Positions 18,742 through 28,681 are shown, counted from the stretch's first letter. The stretch: DNA of 64,000 nucleotides from Sporolactobacillus shoreae (GCF_004684935.1 NZ_SRJD01000004.1:62001-126000), one strand, 5' to 3'. Numbers and translations are program-made. Notes: generated by a model not told the origin, from the sequence alone.

Positions 18742-18942
18742 TTGAAGACAGGTACAGTAAAATGGTTTAACGCAGACAAGGGTTTTGGTTTTATCGAAGT
18801 TGAAGGCGAAAATGATGTATTCGTACATTTCAGCGCAATTCAGGGCGACGGTTTCAAGACTCTTGACGAAGGTCAGGCTGTTGAATTCGAAGTTGTTGAA
18901 GGCAACCGCGGACCGCAGGCAGCTAACGTAACAAAGCTGTAA
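18742..18942 (+). CDS. Cold-shock protein (CspA/CspB family)
   Basis: RNA chaperone of 66 residues with a single OB fold. The RNP1-type motif [10 protein letters not shown] is near residues 13-22 and RNP2-type DVFVHFSAI near 25-33; the ending [13 protein letters not shown] is typical of Bacillus Csp proteins. I start at TTG 18742, with AGGAG 8 bases upstream, which gives the usual length and [10 protein letters not shown] opening; a GTG three codons earlier overlaps the ribosome site. The upstream intergenic region is over 600 bases and probably includes a long 5' leader, common in cold-inducible csp mRNAs. A terminator follows. Confidence 0.95.
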   Translation: MKTGTVKWFNADKGFGFIEVEGENDVFVHFSAIQGDGFKTLDEGQAVEFEVVEGNRGPQAANVTKL

Positions 18943-18953
18943 TTCGGATCTGC

Positions 18954-18994
18954 TAAAAAAATTGTTCTCCTTTAATGGGGAGCAATTTTTTTTG
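18954..18994 (+). terminator. Terminator of the csp gene
   Basis: AAAAAAATTGTTCTCC and GGGGAGCAATTTTTTTT pair around a 6-base loop (one G-U pair), ending in eight T. Confidence 0.85.
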
Positions 18995-19082
18995 CGGTTT
19001 TTTCAGGCAACGGACTGGATAATACCGTCAGATTACTCTAAGATAACGATGATACATATTTGAGCGATGGGAGATGTGAAAA

Positions 19083-19631
19083 ATGTCACAACTGGAAGAC
19101 ATTTTAACGTTCAATAAAAATTTTGTGGAGAAAAAAGCTTACGAGCCCTTTGTAGCCTCAGGCCATCCGGCTAAAAAAATGACGGTTGTCACGTGTATGG
19201 ACTGCCGGTTGATCGAACTCCTGCCGCAGGCTTTGAATATTAAAAACGGGGACGCGATTATGGTCAAATGTGCGGGCGGCATGATTGAAGATCCCTATAG
19301 CAGCACAATGAAAAGCATTCTGGTTTCACTTTATGAACTGGGATCGGAAGCCGTGTACGTGATTGGCCACACCGATTGCGGCATGCACGGGCTGGAAGCG
19401 AAGAACATGATCGAAGACATTAAAAAACGCGGAGTGAACGATCAGTCTTTTGCTGTCGTACGTGCTCAGGGTGTTAATCCTGAGGAGTGGCTGAACGGTT
19501 TTCAGTCCGTGGACGAGCAGGTGAGAAGCAGTATCGCGGTTGTAAAAAACCATCCGCTTCTTCCGGCAGGTACACCTGTATTTGGCCTGGTCATTGATCC
19601 GAAGACAGGAGAATTAAGATCGATAAAATGA
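19083..19631 (+). CDS. Beta-class carbonic anhydrase
   Basis: Zinc enzyme of 182 residues that interconverts CO2 and bicarbonate in the cytoplasm. Zinc ligands Cys38, His96 and Cys99 are visible (VTCMDCR and GHTDCGM), together with the catalytic Asp40-Arg42 pair; the short form resembles the YtiB/YvdA type. GGGAGATG lies upstream of the ATG. It is a single gene with its own intergenic regions and no clear operon partners. Confidence 0.9.
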   Translation: MSQLEDILTFNKNFVEKKAYEPFVASGHPAKKMTVVTCMDCRLIELLPQALNIKNGDAIMVKCAGGMIEDPYSSTMKSILVSLYELGSEAVYVIGHTDCGMHGLEAKNMIEDIKKRGVNDQSFAVVRAQGVNPEEWLNGFQSVDEQVRSSIAVVKNHPLLPAGTPVFGLVIDPKTGELRSIK

Positions 19632-19718
19632 CAGCCTGAAGGTCTGCTCACTAATGAGCCAGGAAACCGATCATTTCCTTGTCGCCTGCCAGTGCTAAAA
19701 ATTCCCACTTTTTTTCGG

Positions 19719-19748
19719 GAATATAGAAATCTTTTGCGGAGCACAATA
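19719..19748 (+). promoter_or_regulatory. Candidate sigma-G promoter for the SASP gene
   Basis: GAATA at 19719-19723 and CACAATA at 19742-19748 are 18 bp apart, close to forespore sigma-G consensus elements and 23 bases before the SASP start codon. Confidence 0.4.
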
Positions 19749-19771
19749 GGTGTACAAGGGAGGTGAGACCC

Positions 19772-19966
19772 ATGGCAAATTCAAATCAGTTAGTTGTGCC
19801 AGGTGTACAGCAAGCACTTGATCAGATGAAAGCGGAAATTGCCAGCGAATTTGGTGTAAATCTCGGACCGGATACGACTTCCAGAGCAAACGGTTCCGTT
19901 GGAGGAGAAATTACCAAACGTCTGGTTGCTCAAGCACAGTCTCAGTTCGGCGGCTATTCGAAATAA
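19772..19966 (+). CDS. Alpha/beta-type small acid-soluble spore protein
   Basis: Forespore DNA-binding protein of 64 residues that coats and protects spore DNA. It has the family signatures: [19 protein letters not shown], which contains the GPR protease cleavage region, and [18 protein letters not shown] near the C-terminus. AAGGGAGGTGA precedes the ATG with good spacing. A possible sigma-G promoter lies upstream and a terminator downstream. It is strong evidence that the organism forms endospores. Confidence 0.96.
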   Translation: MANSNQLVVPGVQQALDQMKAEIASEFGVNLGPDTTSRANGSVGGEITKRLVAQAQSQFGGYSK

Positions 19967-19987
19967 GTGAACGAAAAGAATTGATAC

Positions 19988-20021
19988 TGGAGAACGGCGA
20001 TTGAGCCGTTCTCTTTTTTTT
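19988..20021 (+). terminator. Terminator of the SASP gene
   Basis: GAGAACGGC and GCCGTTCTC form a 9-bp stem with loop GATTGA, followed by eight T. Confidence 0.9.
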
Positions 20022-20229
20022 ACCAACCCGGGTTACCTGCTTGGCGGTGTTATCGGACTGATACAGGGGCTCTTTATACTTTTGATCTGAAACGGTGCAA
20101 ACCGCCTTACGAATTTGAGGATTTCCAAATTTCAGAGCCTGTCATGCCTTGTTCTATTTTTTAAGATCTGTTCATAAATTGGGAACAGGAATGAGGAACC
20201 GATATGGAATTCCGAAAAGGGGGAGGACC

Positions 20230-21066
20230 TTGGTATATCGCTTGCTTGCGCTGGACATCGACGGGACTCTTTTGAACAGCAGTAACCGTCTGGACCGGCA
20301 GACAAAAGACGCCATTGCCTATGCAGTAAAAAAAGGAATCGTTGTGACTCTTGTTTCAGAACGGCATTTTCACTCGGCGGCGAAAGTTGCCCGGGCTCTG
20401 AGGCTGACGCACCCGATCATTGCGCATAACGGGGCGTTCGTCTCTTCGTCAATCGATCATCCGGTTTATACGAGCAAAATCGATCATAGTGTCTTAATTC
20501 AGTTGGCTGAATATCTTGAAACATATCCGTGCCAGATCCAGATTTCCCATGAACGGCTGTCCATCAGCAACCGGCCGCGCCAGAAGAATCTGATTGCAAA
20601 AATGACCATTGGCATGAATGAACCGCTTTTCTACCCTGTGACCTATGTGGATACACTCAGTCAGTATCTGCTCGAGAATTATGAAGGCGCAACAGACGTG
20701 AAAGTGAAATTGAAGGATGAACATGTGATCGACGAAATAGAAAAGGCAATGGGCGACTATTTCCCCTCACTTGATGTCAGCAGAACTTCGTCGTTTGATC
20801 TGACACTTGTCCGGAAGGGAACGTCAAAGTTCAACGGATTGCTCTTTTTTGCCGGGCAGCTTGGTATCCCGCTGCATGAGATTGTTGCCGTCGGCGACGG
20901 ATCTGAAGACGCGGAGATGATTGAAAAAGCGGGACTGGGCGTTGCGATGCGCAACGCTTCTCCAAGGGTAAAAAAAAGCGCCGGATGGATTACACGGTCG
21001 AACGATATGGACGGAGTGGCTTACGCCGTAAGAGAAATATTCCGCAAACAGCTTCGCGTTCATTAA
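20230..21066 (+). CDS. Cof-type HAD phosphatase
   Basis: Second HAD type IIB hydrolase in the window, 278 residues. Motif I LALDIDGTLLNSSNRL is at the N-terminus; motif IV VGDGSEDAEMIEKAGLGVAM is near the C-terminus. I chose TTG 20230, which follows an AAGGGGGAGG stretch and places motif I about 7 residues in, as in relatives; the frame is open back to 20149 but that part resembles nothing. Substrate is unknown, probably a sugar phosphate or flavin-type phosphate. It is a single gene with a terminator. Confidence 0.85.
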   Translation: MVYRLLALDIDGTLLNSSNRLDRQTKDAIAYAVKKGIVVTLVSERHFHSAAKVARALRLTHPIIAHNGAFVSSSIDHPVYTSKIDHSVLIQLAEYLETYPCQIQISHERLSISNRPRQKNLIAKMTIGMNEPLFYPVTYVDTLSQYLLENYEGATDVKVKLKDEHVIDEIEKAMGDYFPSLDVSRTSSFDLTLVRKGTSKFNGLLFFAGQLGIPLHEIVAVGDGSEDAEMIEKAGLGVAMRNASPRVKKSAGWITRSNDMDGVAYAVREIFRKQLRVH

Positions 21067-21087
21067 TTTACTTTATACCAAGGCTAA

Positions 21088-21118
21088 GAAGATCACTCGT
21101 TCTACAGTGATCTTTTTT
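21088..21118 (+). terminator. Terminator after the HAD phosphatase
   Basis: AAGATCACT and AGTGATCTT, 9-bp stem with 8-base loop, then T-rich tail. Confidence 0.85.
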
Positions 21119-21202
21119 GTTACATAATAATTGAGAACGTGTGATCGTCTGATGATTATGATAAAATGGACACAAGTGAGAAAAGAGAGGCGGAGAAATA
21201 GA

Positions 21203-22429
21203 ATGATTCGGTTTATTCATGCAGCCGATTTTCATCTGGACAGACCGTTTGAAGGACTCTCAGAACTTCCCGGTTCACTGCATGAACGGGTAAAGGAGAG
21301 TACATTCAGAGCGCTTGACCGTCTGATTGACCGCACGCTGGCTGAAAAACCGGAATTTCTGATTATCGCCGGTGATGTGTTTGATGACAGCCACAGAAGT
21401 CTGTCCGCACAGCGCCGCTTTATCCGCGCGATGGAAGTTCTCAGGGAAGCGGATCTGCCTGTATATCTTGTGTTCGGCAACCACGATCATTTGGATGATC
21501 CTTGGAACAGGTTGAAATTTCCGGATAATGTTCATGTTTTTCCGGCTACACCAACCATGCTCCCGTTTGTGAGCCGGGACGGGCAGCGGGTCAATTTGTA
21601 CGGATTCAGCTACGCGCAGCGCAGCGTCCCTGAAGATATGGCCGCAGGGTATGAAAAACAGGGCGATGCCGATTATCATATCGGAATTCTGCATGGCGCC
21701 CTGCGGTCCGGAGATGGGGAGAATGCTTATGCCCCCTTTACAGTAAGTGAACTGACGGAGAAGAATTTTGATTTCTGGGCGCTCGGACATATTCATAAAA
21801 GGCAGCAATTGTCCCCCACGCTGCCGATCTGGTATCCTGGCGATCTTCAGGGATTGTCGATTAAAGAAACCGGAGAAAAGGGCGCGTCTGTTGTTGAGAT
21901 AGACAAGCAGGGCTCCCACGTACACTTTTTCCCGACAGCTGATATCCTTTGGAAAAAGAAAAAACTGGAACTTGAGGGGGATATTTCAGCAGATCGCCTG
22001 GAAGCGGCTGTCGAGAAAATCAAAGCTGAGGCGCGACGCGATCATGTCGGCATTTTTCTCCGAATAGAATTTCTTTTTTCGAGTACAGCACAGACTTGGA
22101 ACAGCACAGATTTGATGATACATGAGCTGACTGACGCGATAAATGACGGGGAGGAAAGCCGTGATGATTTTGTGTGGCTCCTTCCGGGAACGTTCAGCAT
22201 CAAGCCGGAATGGGACCGCGGCGGTATTCTTGAGAGTCCGCACTTTGTGGGTGATGTATTCCGGCTGATCGAACATGAAAACAATGTGACTGATGCGGTC
22301 AGTTTGTTATTTGATCACCACTCGGGCCTCAGATACCTGAATCCGGTAGATAAGGAAGAACTGAGTAAGATACAGGAACAGGCTGAGCAGCTGATTGCCG
22401 ACAGCCTCTTTACTGATAAAAGCAGCTAA
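21203..22429 (+). CDS. yhaO: Metallophosphoesterase, SbcD-like exonuclease subunit (YhaO)
   Basis: Mre11/SbcD-type nuclease of 408 residues, the same length as B. subtilis YhaO. Metallophosphatase motifs in order: DFHLD, GDVFDD, GNHDH and GHIHKR. I start at ATG 21203 (GGCGGAGAAATAG before it), which opens MIRFIHAADFHLDRPF; an upstream in-frame extension does not resemble the family. It is followed after 59 bases by yhaN, the SbcC/Rad50-like partner, so the two probably form a DNA-end processing complex. Confidence 0.9.
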   Translation: MIRFIHAADFHLDRPFEGLSELPGSLHERVKESTFRALDRLIDRTLAEKPEFLIIAGDVFDDSHRSLSAQRRFIRAMEVLREADLPVYLVFGNHDHLDDPWNRLKFPDNVHVFPATPTMLPFVSRDGQRVNLYGFSYAQRSVPEDMAAGYEKQGDADYHIGILHGALRSGDGENAYAPFTVSELTEKNFDFWALGHIHKRQQLSPTLPIWYPGDLQGLSIKETGEKGASVVEIDKQGSHVHFFPTADILWKKKKLELEGDISADRLEAAVEKIKAEARRDHVGIFLRIEFLFSSTAQTWNSTDLMIHELTDAINDGEESRDDFVWLLPGTFSIKPEWDRGGILESPHFVGDVFRLIEHENNVTDAVSLLFDHHSGLRYLNPVDKEELSKIQEQAEQLIADSLFTDKSS

Positions 22430-22488
22430 TGCACTGTTTTGCATAAAAGGAGGAAGCATCCGCAGACGCGCGGAACTGCTGGGCTAAC

Positions 22489-25284
22489 ATGAAAATCAAG
22501 GAATTGGACATCCATCAGTTCGGCCGTTTCGAAGGCCGGAAAATTAACTTGCCGGAATCTCCTTTCGCTTTCATTTATGGCGCGAACGAGGCCGGAAAAT
22601 CCACGGTCATGAATTTCATTCTTTGCACGCTGTTCGGATATCCACAAAGAACTGCGCTAAGAAAATGGGTAGATGAAGGCGCCGAAGTAAGAATCGGCGG
22701 GTCGGTTGTATTTGCAGGGGATGACGGAAGGGACTATCGACTCGAGAGAGTGTATACCAAAAACGGTGCACCCGAGCTTTTTATCGGAAACAGTGAGCGG
22801 AGTTCCATTAACAAGGTCCTTCCGGGCGTCGACCGTATGCTGTTCCGGAACGTTTTCTGCTTTGATCTTGACGGCCTCCGGGGCATTGAGAAAACAAAGC
22901 CTTCAGACTTGAATGACCTGCTCCTTGGCGCCGGGATGATCGGCAGCAGCCACCTATCGGATCTCGAGCATGAGCTTGCGAAAAAAACAGACCTGATTTT
23001 TAAGAAAAAAGGCAAAGTTCCTGAGATCAATCAGCTGTTTCAGAGATTGGACCAGTCCGCGGCCGATCTGAAAAAGTGGGAGAAAAAACTGGATGTGTAC
23101 CGCGAAATACAGCAGGGAATAGCGAAAGACCAAATGGAAATCCGGAAACTTGAGGATGAGAGAAAGATTGTACAAGCCCGGTTCATGGAATGGACGGCCT
23201 TTTCATCGGTTCGGCCGCTGATCGCTGGATTCCGCCTACTTGAAGAGGAGATCGGAGACGCGGAAACTTCAGTCTCTTTCCCGAAGTGGGGCCGTTCCCG
23301 GTTTAGTGATCTGGAGAAACTGGCAGCGGGGACAGATAATGAGATTGCAGACTTGAATGAGCAGATTCAGTTTCTGAACGAATCCATGGCCGCAATACCG
23401 ATCAGGAAAAACTGGATCCTGGCTGAGGGGAGGCTTTCGGCATGGTTTCACTCTGCCGCCCGTGATGAGCAGGATTTACGGGAGATTGAGCGGTTAGGAA
23501 GGAAGATTCGGGCCAATCGGGCGGGATATGCTGCACTCCTCGAACGCCTTGGTTCTGAATGGGATACTGAAAAAATATTAAATGCCTCTGTCAGCCTTCC
23601 TTTCTTTCGCCAGTTAAAGGAGAAAGTTGATCAATGGAACGGCTTGGATCTGGAAAAAAGAAATGCAGCACACGCCCTCGAAATGCAGAAGACTGAGGTT
23701 GATCAGCTTGAACTGCGGCTAAAGCAAATTGAAAACCGTCGGACAGATGAAGAGACCAGCAGGGCGTATTCCGGCCGCCGGGCATCGGCTGAAGGAAAAA
23801 AGAAATTCCCCGCTCTTATGCCCGTATCCATTGCAGCGGTTCTACTGACGATCTTATTCTCCGGCTTTTCCGCCATTCTCATTACCCCATTTGCGGCCCT
23901 TACCGTTCTCGGCTTTGGTCTGCTGCTCTCAGCCTTTTACATTCTGGCAATGTTCAGATTGCGCCAGGAGAGCCGGCCGCCCATTTCTGGTGACAACGAT
24001 CATCGCCGGGAAGCGGAAGCGAGACTCACGGAAGAGCAGTTATCTGCCGCAAGAACGAAATGCGCCATTCAGGAGCAAAACTACAGTTCGTTCGAGAATC
24101 GTCTATTGGAAGTTGCAAGTCACAACCGAAACTGGCTGAAGGAAAATGGTTATGCGGAAAATAGTATTGTCCCAGCTGAAGAAGCGTCGCGACTGATAGG
24201 CGAGGCACGTGCGTTCTTAGGTAAACTGGATGAACTGAATACGGAATTGGAAGCACGGGGTGCGGATCATAACCAGTTTATTGATGAAAAGTTGAGGCTG
24301 ACGAAAGAATTGTCCCTGCCTGAAGGAGACGCGGCTTATATCGAACAGCAGTTCAATCTGGAAAAAGAAAAGTATGCGCGGATTCATAATTTAGTTAGCA
24401 AGCGGGATGTTTTACTGCAGCAGAAGAAACGCCTGGATCAGAAGAAAGCGCGTCTTCATCATGAAATGCTTTCTCTTTTTGAACAGGTGGGAGTGGAAAA
24501 TCGGGACCGGTTCATCGAAGCGGCAGATCAATCCGATCGGATACAAAGTCTGGTTGAAAAGCGCGATGACCATCTCCTGCAGATGATTGAAGGCTCAGGT
24601 GGGGAAGAACAGCTGAAGCATTTCATTGCGGATTTTGACCAGGGTAAATGGGAAGGTATCGATGAGAGTAATTTCAGAGCTCGACTGTCAGATCTTGACG
24701 GCAAAATCAGAACGACGCGTAACCTTCTCTCTGAAAAGCAGGCGGAGAACAAAAATCTGGAAGAAAACGATACGTATAGAGATAAGTTGGACAGCTATCA
24801 GCAACTTCTTGAGGAAGTTAATAGTAAGGCGAGAGAATGGGCTGTGTACAGAACGGCTCAGTGGGCGATTGAACGGGCGAAGGATCAGTACCGCAGGCAG
24901 AGGCTGCCGAAAATTCTGAACCGGGCGAAGGCTTATTTTGAAAGTATCACATCCGGTGAATACGTCGGCCTTCAGCTGTACCAAGAGGGCGGTTTTATTG
25001 CCGAAAGAAGAGACGGGCGGCACTTTAAAGCTGATGAACTGAGCCGCGGTACGGCCGAACAGCTATACCTTTCTTTGCGGCTCGCACTGGCTGAATTAGT
25101 CAGTCCCGGAGAAAAGCTTCCGCTGATCATTGACGACAGTTTAGTCAATTTCGACAGCGAGCGTTCAGATCGGACGCTCACACTTCTAAAAAAGGTTTCT
25201 GAACAGCGCCAGGTTATTCTTTTCACATGCCACCGTATGCCACCACACTTTGTCTCAGACGAATCGGTGATTACCTTGGCTTAA
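22489..25284 (+). CDS. yhaN: SbcC/Rad50-like ATPase (YhaN)
   Basis: Large SMC-like ATPase of 931 residues. Walker A GANEAGKST is at 31-39; long coiled coils fill much of about 180-800; the C-terminal lobe has the signature region LSRGTAEQLYLSLRLALAEL and Walker B LPLIIDDSLVNFD. Unlike Rad50 it has a hydrophobic stretch of some 50 residues near 445-490, predicted to span the membrane twice, as in B. subtilis YhaN. The ATG has no good ribosome site; AAAGGAGG lies about 35 bases upstream with a small CCGC/GCGG hairpin between. It should act with YhaO on DNA ends. Confidence 0.9.
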   Translation: MKIKELDIHQFGRFEGRKINLPESPFAFIYGANEAGKSTVMNFILCTLFGYPQRTALRKWVDEGAEVRIGGSVVFAGDDGRDYRLERVYTKNGAPELFIGNSERSSINKVLPGVDRMLFRNVFCFDLDGLRGIEKTKPSDLNDLLLGAGMIGSSHLSDLEHELAKKTDLIFKKKGKVPEINQLFQRLDQSAADLKKWEKKLDVYREIQQGIAKDQMEIRKLEDERKIVQARFMEWTAFSSVRPLIAGFRLLEEEIGDAETSVSFPKWGRSRFSDLEKLAAGTDNEIADLNEQIQFLNESMAAIPIRKNWILAEGRLSAWFHSAARDEQDLREIERLGRKIRANRAGYAALLERLGSEWDTEKILNASVSLPFFRQLKEKVDQWNGLDLEKRNAAHALEMQKTEVDQLELRLKQIENRRTDEETSRAYSGRRASAEGKKKFPALMPVSIAAVLLTILFSGFSAILITPFAALTVLGFGLLLSAFYILAMFRLRQESRPPISGDNDHRREAEARLTEEQLSAARTKCAIQEQNYSSFENRLLEVASHNRNWLKENGYAENSIVPAEEASRLIGEARAFLGKLDELNTELEARGADHNQFIDEKLRLTKELSLPEGDAAYIEQQFNLEKEKYARIHNLVSKRDVLLQQKKRLDQKKARLHHEMLSLFEQVGVENRDRFIEAADQSDRIQSLVEKRDDHLLQMIEGSGGEEQLKHFIADFDQGKWEGIDESNFRARLSDLDGKIRTTRNLLSEKQAENKNLEENDTYRDKLDSYQQLLEEVNSKAREWAVYRTAQWAIERAKDQYRRQRLPKILNRAKAYFESITSGEYVGLQLYQEGGFIAERRDGRHFKADELSRGTAEQLYLSLRLALAELVSPGEKLPLIIDDSLVNFDSERSDRTLTLLKKVSEQRQVILFTCHRMPPHFVSDESVITLA

Positions 25285-25440
25285 GGGCAGACGAAAAAGC
25301 TTTTCGGGAACATTGTCCGTATCCCCGGACATGATCTAAGCCATGCTATGGAAACAATGTGGAAATTGTTTCATTTACCTTAGTTCGCGTGTCGTCATGA
25401 TATAATTTTACTGACATAATTCGAATAAGGATGGATTAAT

Positions 25441-26118
25441 ATGGATGAAACGGAATTTAAAGTGAATCTCGTTGAAGACGAGGAAAGCCTGGCGTCCATT
25501 TTGAAAGCTTATATGGGAAAAGAAGGATGGAATGTGTCTGTTTTTCATACAGCTGAAGAAGCCGTCGAATATATGCATAACGGCGTTCACCTGTGGATTC
25601 TGGATATTATGCTCCCGGGAATGTCCGGTTACGATCTCTTGAAGAAGATAAAGGAAAACCATTCGGAGCAGCCCGTCATTTTCATTTCAGCGCGCGATCA
25701 GGATCTGGACAAGATCATTGGTCTGGAGCTGGGAAGTGATGACTATCTGGCGAAACCATTTCTTCCTAAGGAACTTGTGATCCGCGCGAAGAAACTTCTT
25801 CACCGTGTCTATGGCGGCGGCATTCATGAAAACAGGATGGTTATTTCAAAATACCAGATCGATGTGATCCGCCGGAATGTCTTTGATGAAGAGGGAACAG
25901 CCATTGACCTGACAACCAAGGAATTCGATGTGCTCCTATTTCTTGTTGAAAATGCGAATGTCGCCAAATCCCGGGAAGCAATACTGAGAGAAGTTTGGGG
26001 AGAAGATTATGTGGGGTCCGACCGGGCGGTTGACGATGTTGTCCGCCGCATCCGGAGAAAGCTGAACAGACTTTCTCTAGAAACGGTTTATGGATCCGGA
26101 TACAGGGTTGTTTCATGA
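25441..26118 (+). CDS. cssR: OmpR-family response regulator, CssR-like
   Basis: Response regulator of 225 residues. Phospho-acceptor Asp55 is in HLWILDIMLPG; the switch lysine is in AKPFLPKEL; a winged-helix DNA-binding domain with TKEFDVLLFL and a GSGYRVVS ending follows. The text strongly resembles B. subtilis CssR (FISARDQDLDKIIGLELGS), which reports misfolded secreted proteins and induces HtrA/HtrB proteases. It overlaps the sensor kinase gene by 4 bases. Location between yhaN and yhaM is not that of B. subtilis, so CssR is assigned by sequence only. Confidence 0.8.
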   Translation: MDETEFKVNLVEDEESLASILKAYMGKEGWNVSVFHTAEEAVEYMHNGVHLWILDIMLPGMSGYDLLKKIKENHSEQPVIFISARDQDLDKIIGLELGSDDYLAKPFLPKELVIRAKKLLHRVYGGGIHENRMVISKYQIDVIRRNVFDEEGTAIDLTTKEFDVLLFLVENANVAKSREAILREVWGEDYVGSDRAVDDVVRRIRRKLNRLSLETVYGSGYRVVS

Positions 26119-27506
26119 TGTTTCGGTTCAGGTGGACACTGACCAAACGGATCTGGCTCTCATTTGCGTTGCTGATTTTCCTGATAGGTGTCATCATGTC
26201 TCTTGTTTATCCTTTCATGATCAAAAACGCGCTGCGTGAGGATTCATATGACACCATAGAATATGTGCAGAGTACTTTGTATCAGGGCAAGGGAAATTAT
26301 GGCTTTGGCGATTCATCAATGACGGAAGTGAATCATCAGGTCGCTGCAAAGGCTGTGGGGAATCTTTTTGTAGATTCAAACTACCACCAGGCTGAAGGAA
26401 ATCTGATCAAACAGGCCGCTATATACAAACCGATGGTTCACAATATGGCCAGTCAGAAGGCGGCGTCCAAAAGGTATGAACTGGAATATCAGGGTGCGAC
26501 GTTATATTATGTTATAAGCAAGGTCTATACCAACTTAGGAAGCGGCTATTTCGTTTCTTATATGTGGGATACGTATCCCAATGAATTGATGAACAAGCTT
26601 TGGACTCGGATGATCTATATTTTCATCATGGTCGGCATTCTAAGTCTGTTTATTGCATTCTGGCTTGCGAGATACCTGAAGCGGCCGCTGGACATCTTGG
26701 GGAGAAGGTTTGAAGAAATTTCACGGTTGAATTGGGAAAAGCCTTTCGAATGGAAGGGTGATGAAGAATTCGAGCGCCTGTCCTCACAGTTTGAAAAGAT
26801 GAGACTTAATCTGATCAAGTATGATCACGCGCAGAAAGTGTTTCTTCAGCAGGCCTCGCATGAGCTAAAAACACCGATCATGGTCGTACACAGCTATGCC
26901 CAGTCTGTTAAGGATCATATTTATCCAAAGGGTGATCTGGATAATTCGATTGACGTGATTATTCACGAAGCGGAGCAGATGGAGAAGCGTGTTAAGAAGC
27001 TACTTTATTTTACCCGGTATGATTCGCTGAATGACCAGAAGCTTAAGTATCAGCTGATTCGATTCGGCGATCTTGCCCGTCTTATTCGAGAGCGTCTGAT
27101 CGCTCAGCGGCAGGATATTGCCATTCATATTGAGGGAGAGGAAACCATATTATGGGGTGACCGGGAACAGCTTCAGACTGTTTTTGAGAATCTGGTGGAG
27201 AATGGGTTGCGCTATGCTCAGAGCAAGTTATGGATGTTTGCCGAGCAAAAAGCGCGTAAGAGTGTGATTACCATTACAAATGATGGAAATCCAATACCTG
27301 AGGAAGAAAAAGAAGCGATGTTTGAACCGTTCGAAAAGGGTACAAAAGGCCAGTTTGGTCTTGGTCTGGCTATTGTCAGGCGCATCGTCCGGGCCCATCG
27401 AGGTGAAATAAAGGCTGAAAATCGTCAGAACGGTGTGGCTTTTGTTGTTTCTCTTCCTTCTCCGCCTGAAGAAAAACTTCCGTCTGAACTCGTGATCAAA
27501 AAATAA
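26115..27506 (+). CDS. cssS: Sensor histidine kinase, CssS-like
   Basis: Membrane kinase of 463 residues: helix near 11-33, an extracytoplasmic sensor of about 130 residues, a second helix near 170-190, a HAMP region, then HisKA with His249 in QASHELKTPIMV and a HATPase domain (N-box ENLVENGLRYA; GLGLAIV). The HisKA segment (YAQSVKDHIYPKGDLDNS) resembles B. subtilis CssS closely. It overlaps cssR by ATGA. Likely role: sensing secretion or heat stress at the membrane surface. PrsA, a secretion foldase, is encoded 1.8 kb away. Confidence 0.8.
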   Translation: MMFRFRWTLTKRIWLSFALLIFLIGVIMSLVYPFMIKNALREDSYDTIEYVQSTLYQGKGNYGFGDSSMTEVNHQVAAKAVGNLFVDSNYHQAEGNLIKQAAIYKPMVHNMASQKAASKRYELEYQGATLYYVISKVYTNLGSGYFVSYMWDTYPNELMNKLWTRMIYIFIMVGILSLFIAFWLARYLKRPLDILGRRFEEISRLNWEKPFEWKGDEEFERLSSQFEKMRLNLIKYDHAQKVFLQQASHELKTPIMVVHSYAQSVKDHIYPKGDLDNSIDVIIHEAEQMEKRVKKLLYFTRYDSLNDQKLKYQLIRFGDLARLIRERLIAQRQDIAIHIEGEETILWGDREQLQTVFENLVENGLRYAQSKLWMFAEQKARKSVITITNDGNPIPEEEKEAMFEPFEKGTKGQFGLGLAIVRRIVRAHRGEIKAENRQNGVAFVVSLPSPPEEKLPSELVIKK

Positions 27507-27594
27507 ACAGTGGTTTCTGAAATGACCGGTTTTAAAAAATCAAAACCCGTATCTGCGATGCAAATTGGAAGCTATTTTGAAGGGAAGCGATTAT

Positions 27595-28593
27595 TTGAAA
27601 GGAATTGCTTATTATAAAGAAGGGGAACACGTGCATGACTTTTTGCTGATCAAGTCTGTCACCCGTGGAACAGCAAGTAATGGCAAGCCCTTTCTGACCA
27701 TCATTCTTCAGGATAAAACCGGGGATATTGAATCGAAGCTTTGGGGAAGCACATCCGAAGATGAGAAGAACTTTGTGATTGGAGCCATTGTCCTTGCTGA
27801 AGGAGATATTACGACTTTCAGAGGGCGAAATCAGTTTAAAATAAAGAATATCCGGCTAAAAGAAGATCAGGAAGTGATCAATAAGGCAGATCTGGTCATG
27901 GCGGCCCCTTTGTCTGCAAATGCTCTCGATGAGAAAGTAACGCAATATCTCTTTGAAATAAAAAATCCGGTGATCCAGAGATTGACCCGGGCCTTGCTGA
28001 AAAAGCATCATCAGGCTTTCTTTGAATACCCGGCGGCCGTAAGTATTCATCATAATTTTCTGTCCGGACTCGCTTATCATGTCTGCTGCATGCTCGATAT
28101 GGCAAAAGAAGTGGTCAGGCACTATCCGGAGGTAAATAGTGATCTGCTTTATGCCGGCATTCTTCTTCACGATATGGGCAAGTTGAAGGAATTGTCGGGT
28201 GTGACGGCAACCAGCTACACCCTGGCTGGAAATCTGCTCGGACATATTTCAATCATGATTGATGAAATTGGTGAAAGTGCTAGGGAACTCGGCATCGCTG
28301 ATCGGGAAGAAGTTCTCCTTTTGCAGCACATGATCCTTAGCCATCATGAAAACCCTGAGTGGGGGAGCCCGAAACCGCCTTTGTTTAAGGAAGCTGAAAT
28401 TCTTCATATTCTGGATGACATGGATGCCAAGATTAATATTATGACACGCGCGATTCGAAAGACTAGGCCGGGTGAATTTTCAGAACGCATTTTTGCGATG
28501 GACAACCGCTCACTTTATCGACCAACTTTTGATCTGCAGGAGGAGCAGGAAATCCAGGATCTTTCTCAAGGAACCGAGAAAAAACAGAATTAG
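27595..28593 (+). CDS. yhaM: 3'-5' exoribonuclease YhaM
   Basis: Exonuclease of 332 residues acting on RNA and single-stranded DNA. An N-terminal OB fold (LTIILQDKTGDIESKLWG) is followed by an HD domain with HHNFLSGLAYHVCC and LLHDMGKLKELSG, then LLQHMILSHH. I chose TTG 27595, with AGGGAAG 7 bases before it, because it aligns the start with B. subtilis YhaM; an in-frame TTG 30 bases upstream lacks a ribosome site. In B. subtilis yhaM follows yhaN directly; here the cssRS pair sits between. Confidence 0.92.
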   Translation: MKGIAYYKEGEHVHDFLLIKSVTRGTASNGKPFLTIILQDKTGDIESKLWGSTSEDEKNFVIGAIVLAEGDITTFRGRNQFKIKNIRLKEDQEVINKADLVMAAPLSANALDEKVTQYLFEIKNPVIQRLTRALLKKHHQAFFEYPAAVSIHHNFLSGLAYHVCCMLDMAKEVVRHYPEVNSDLLYAGILLHDMGKLKELSGVTATSYTLAGNLLGHISIMIDEIGESARELGIADREEVLLLQHMILSHHENPEWGSPKPPLFKEAEILHILDDMDAKINIMTRAIRKTRPGEFSERIFAMDNRSLYRPTFDLQEEQEIQDLSQGTEKKQN

Positions 28594-28681
28594 TCTAATC
28601 ATTCGGGTCTCCGCATAAAATGGGGTACAGGCTGGAAGAGAAGCCTGTTGATGAAACTGTTTGCGGGGAGGTTTTCTTTAA

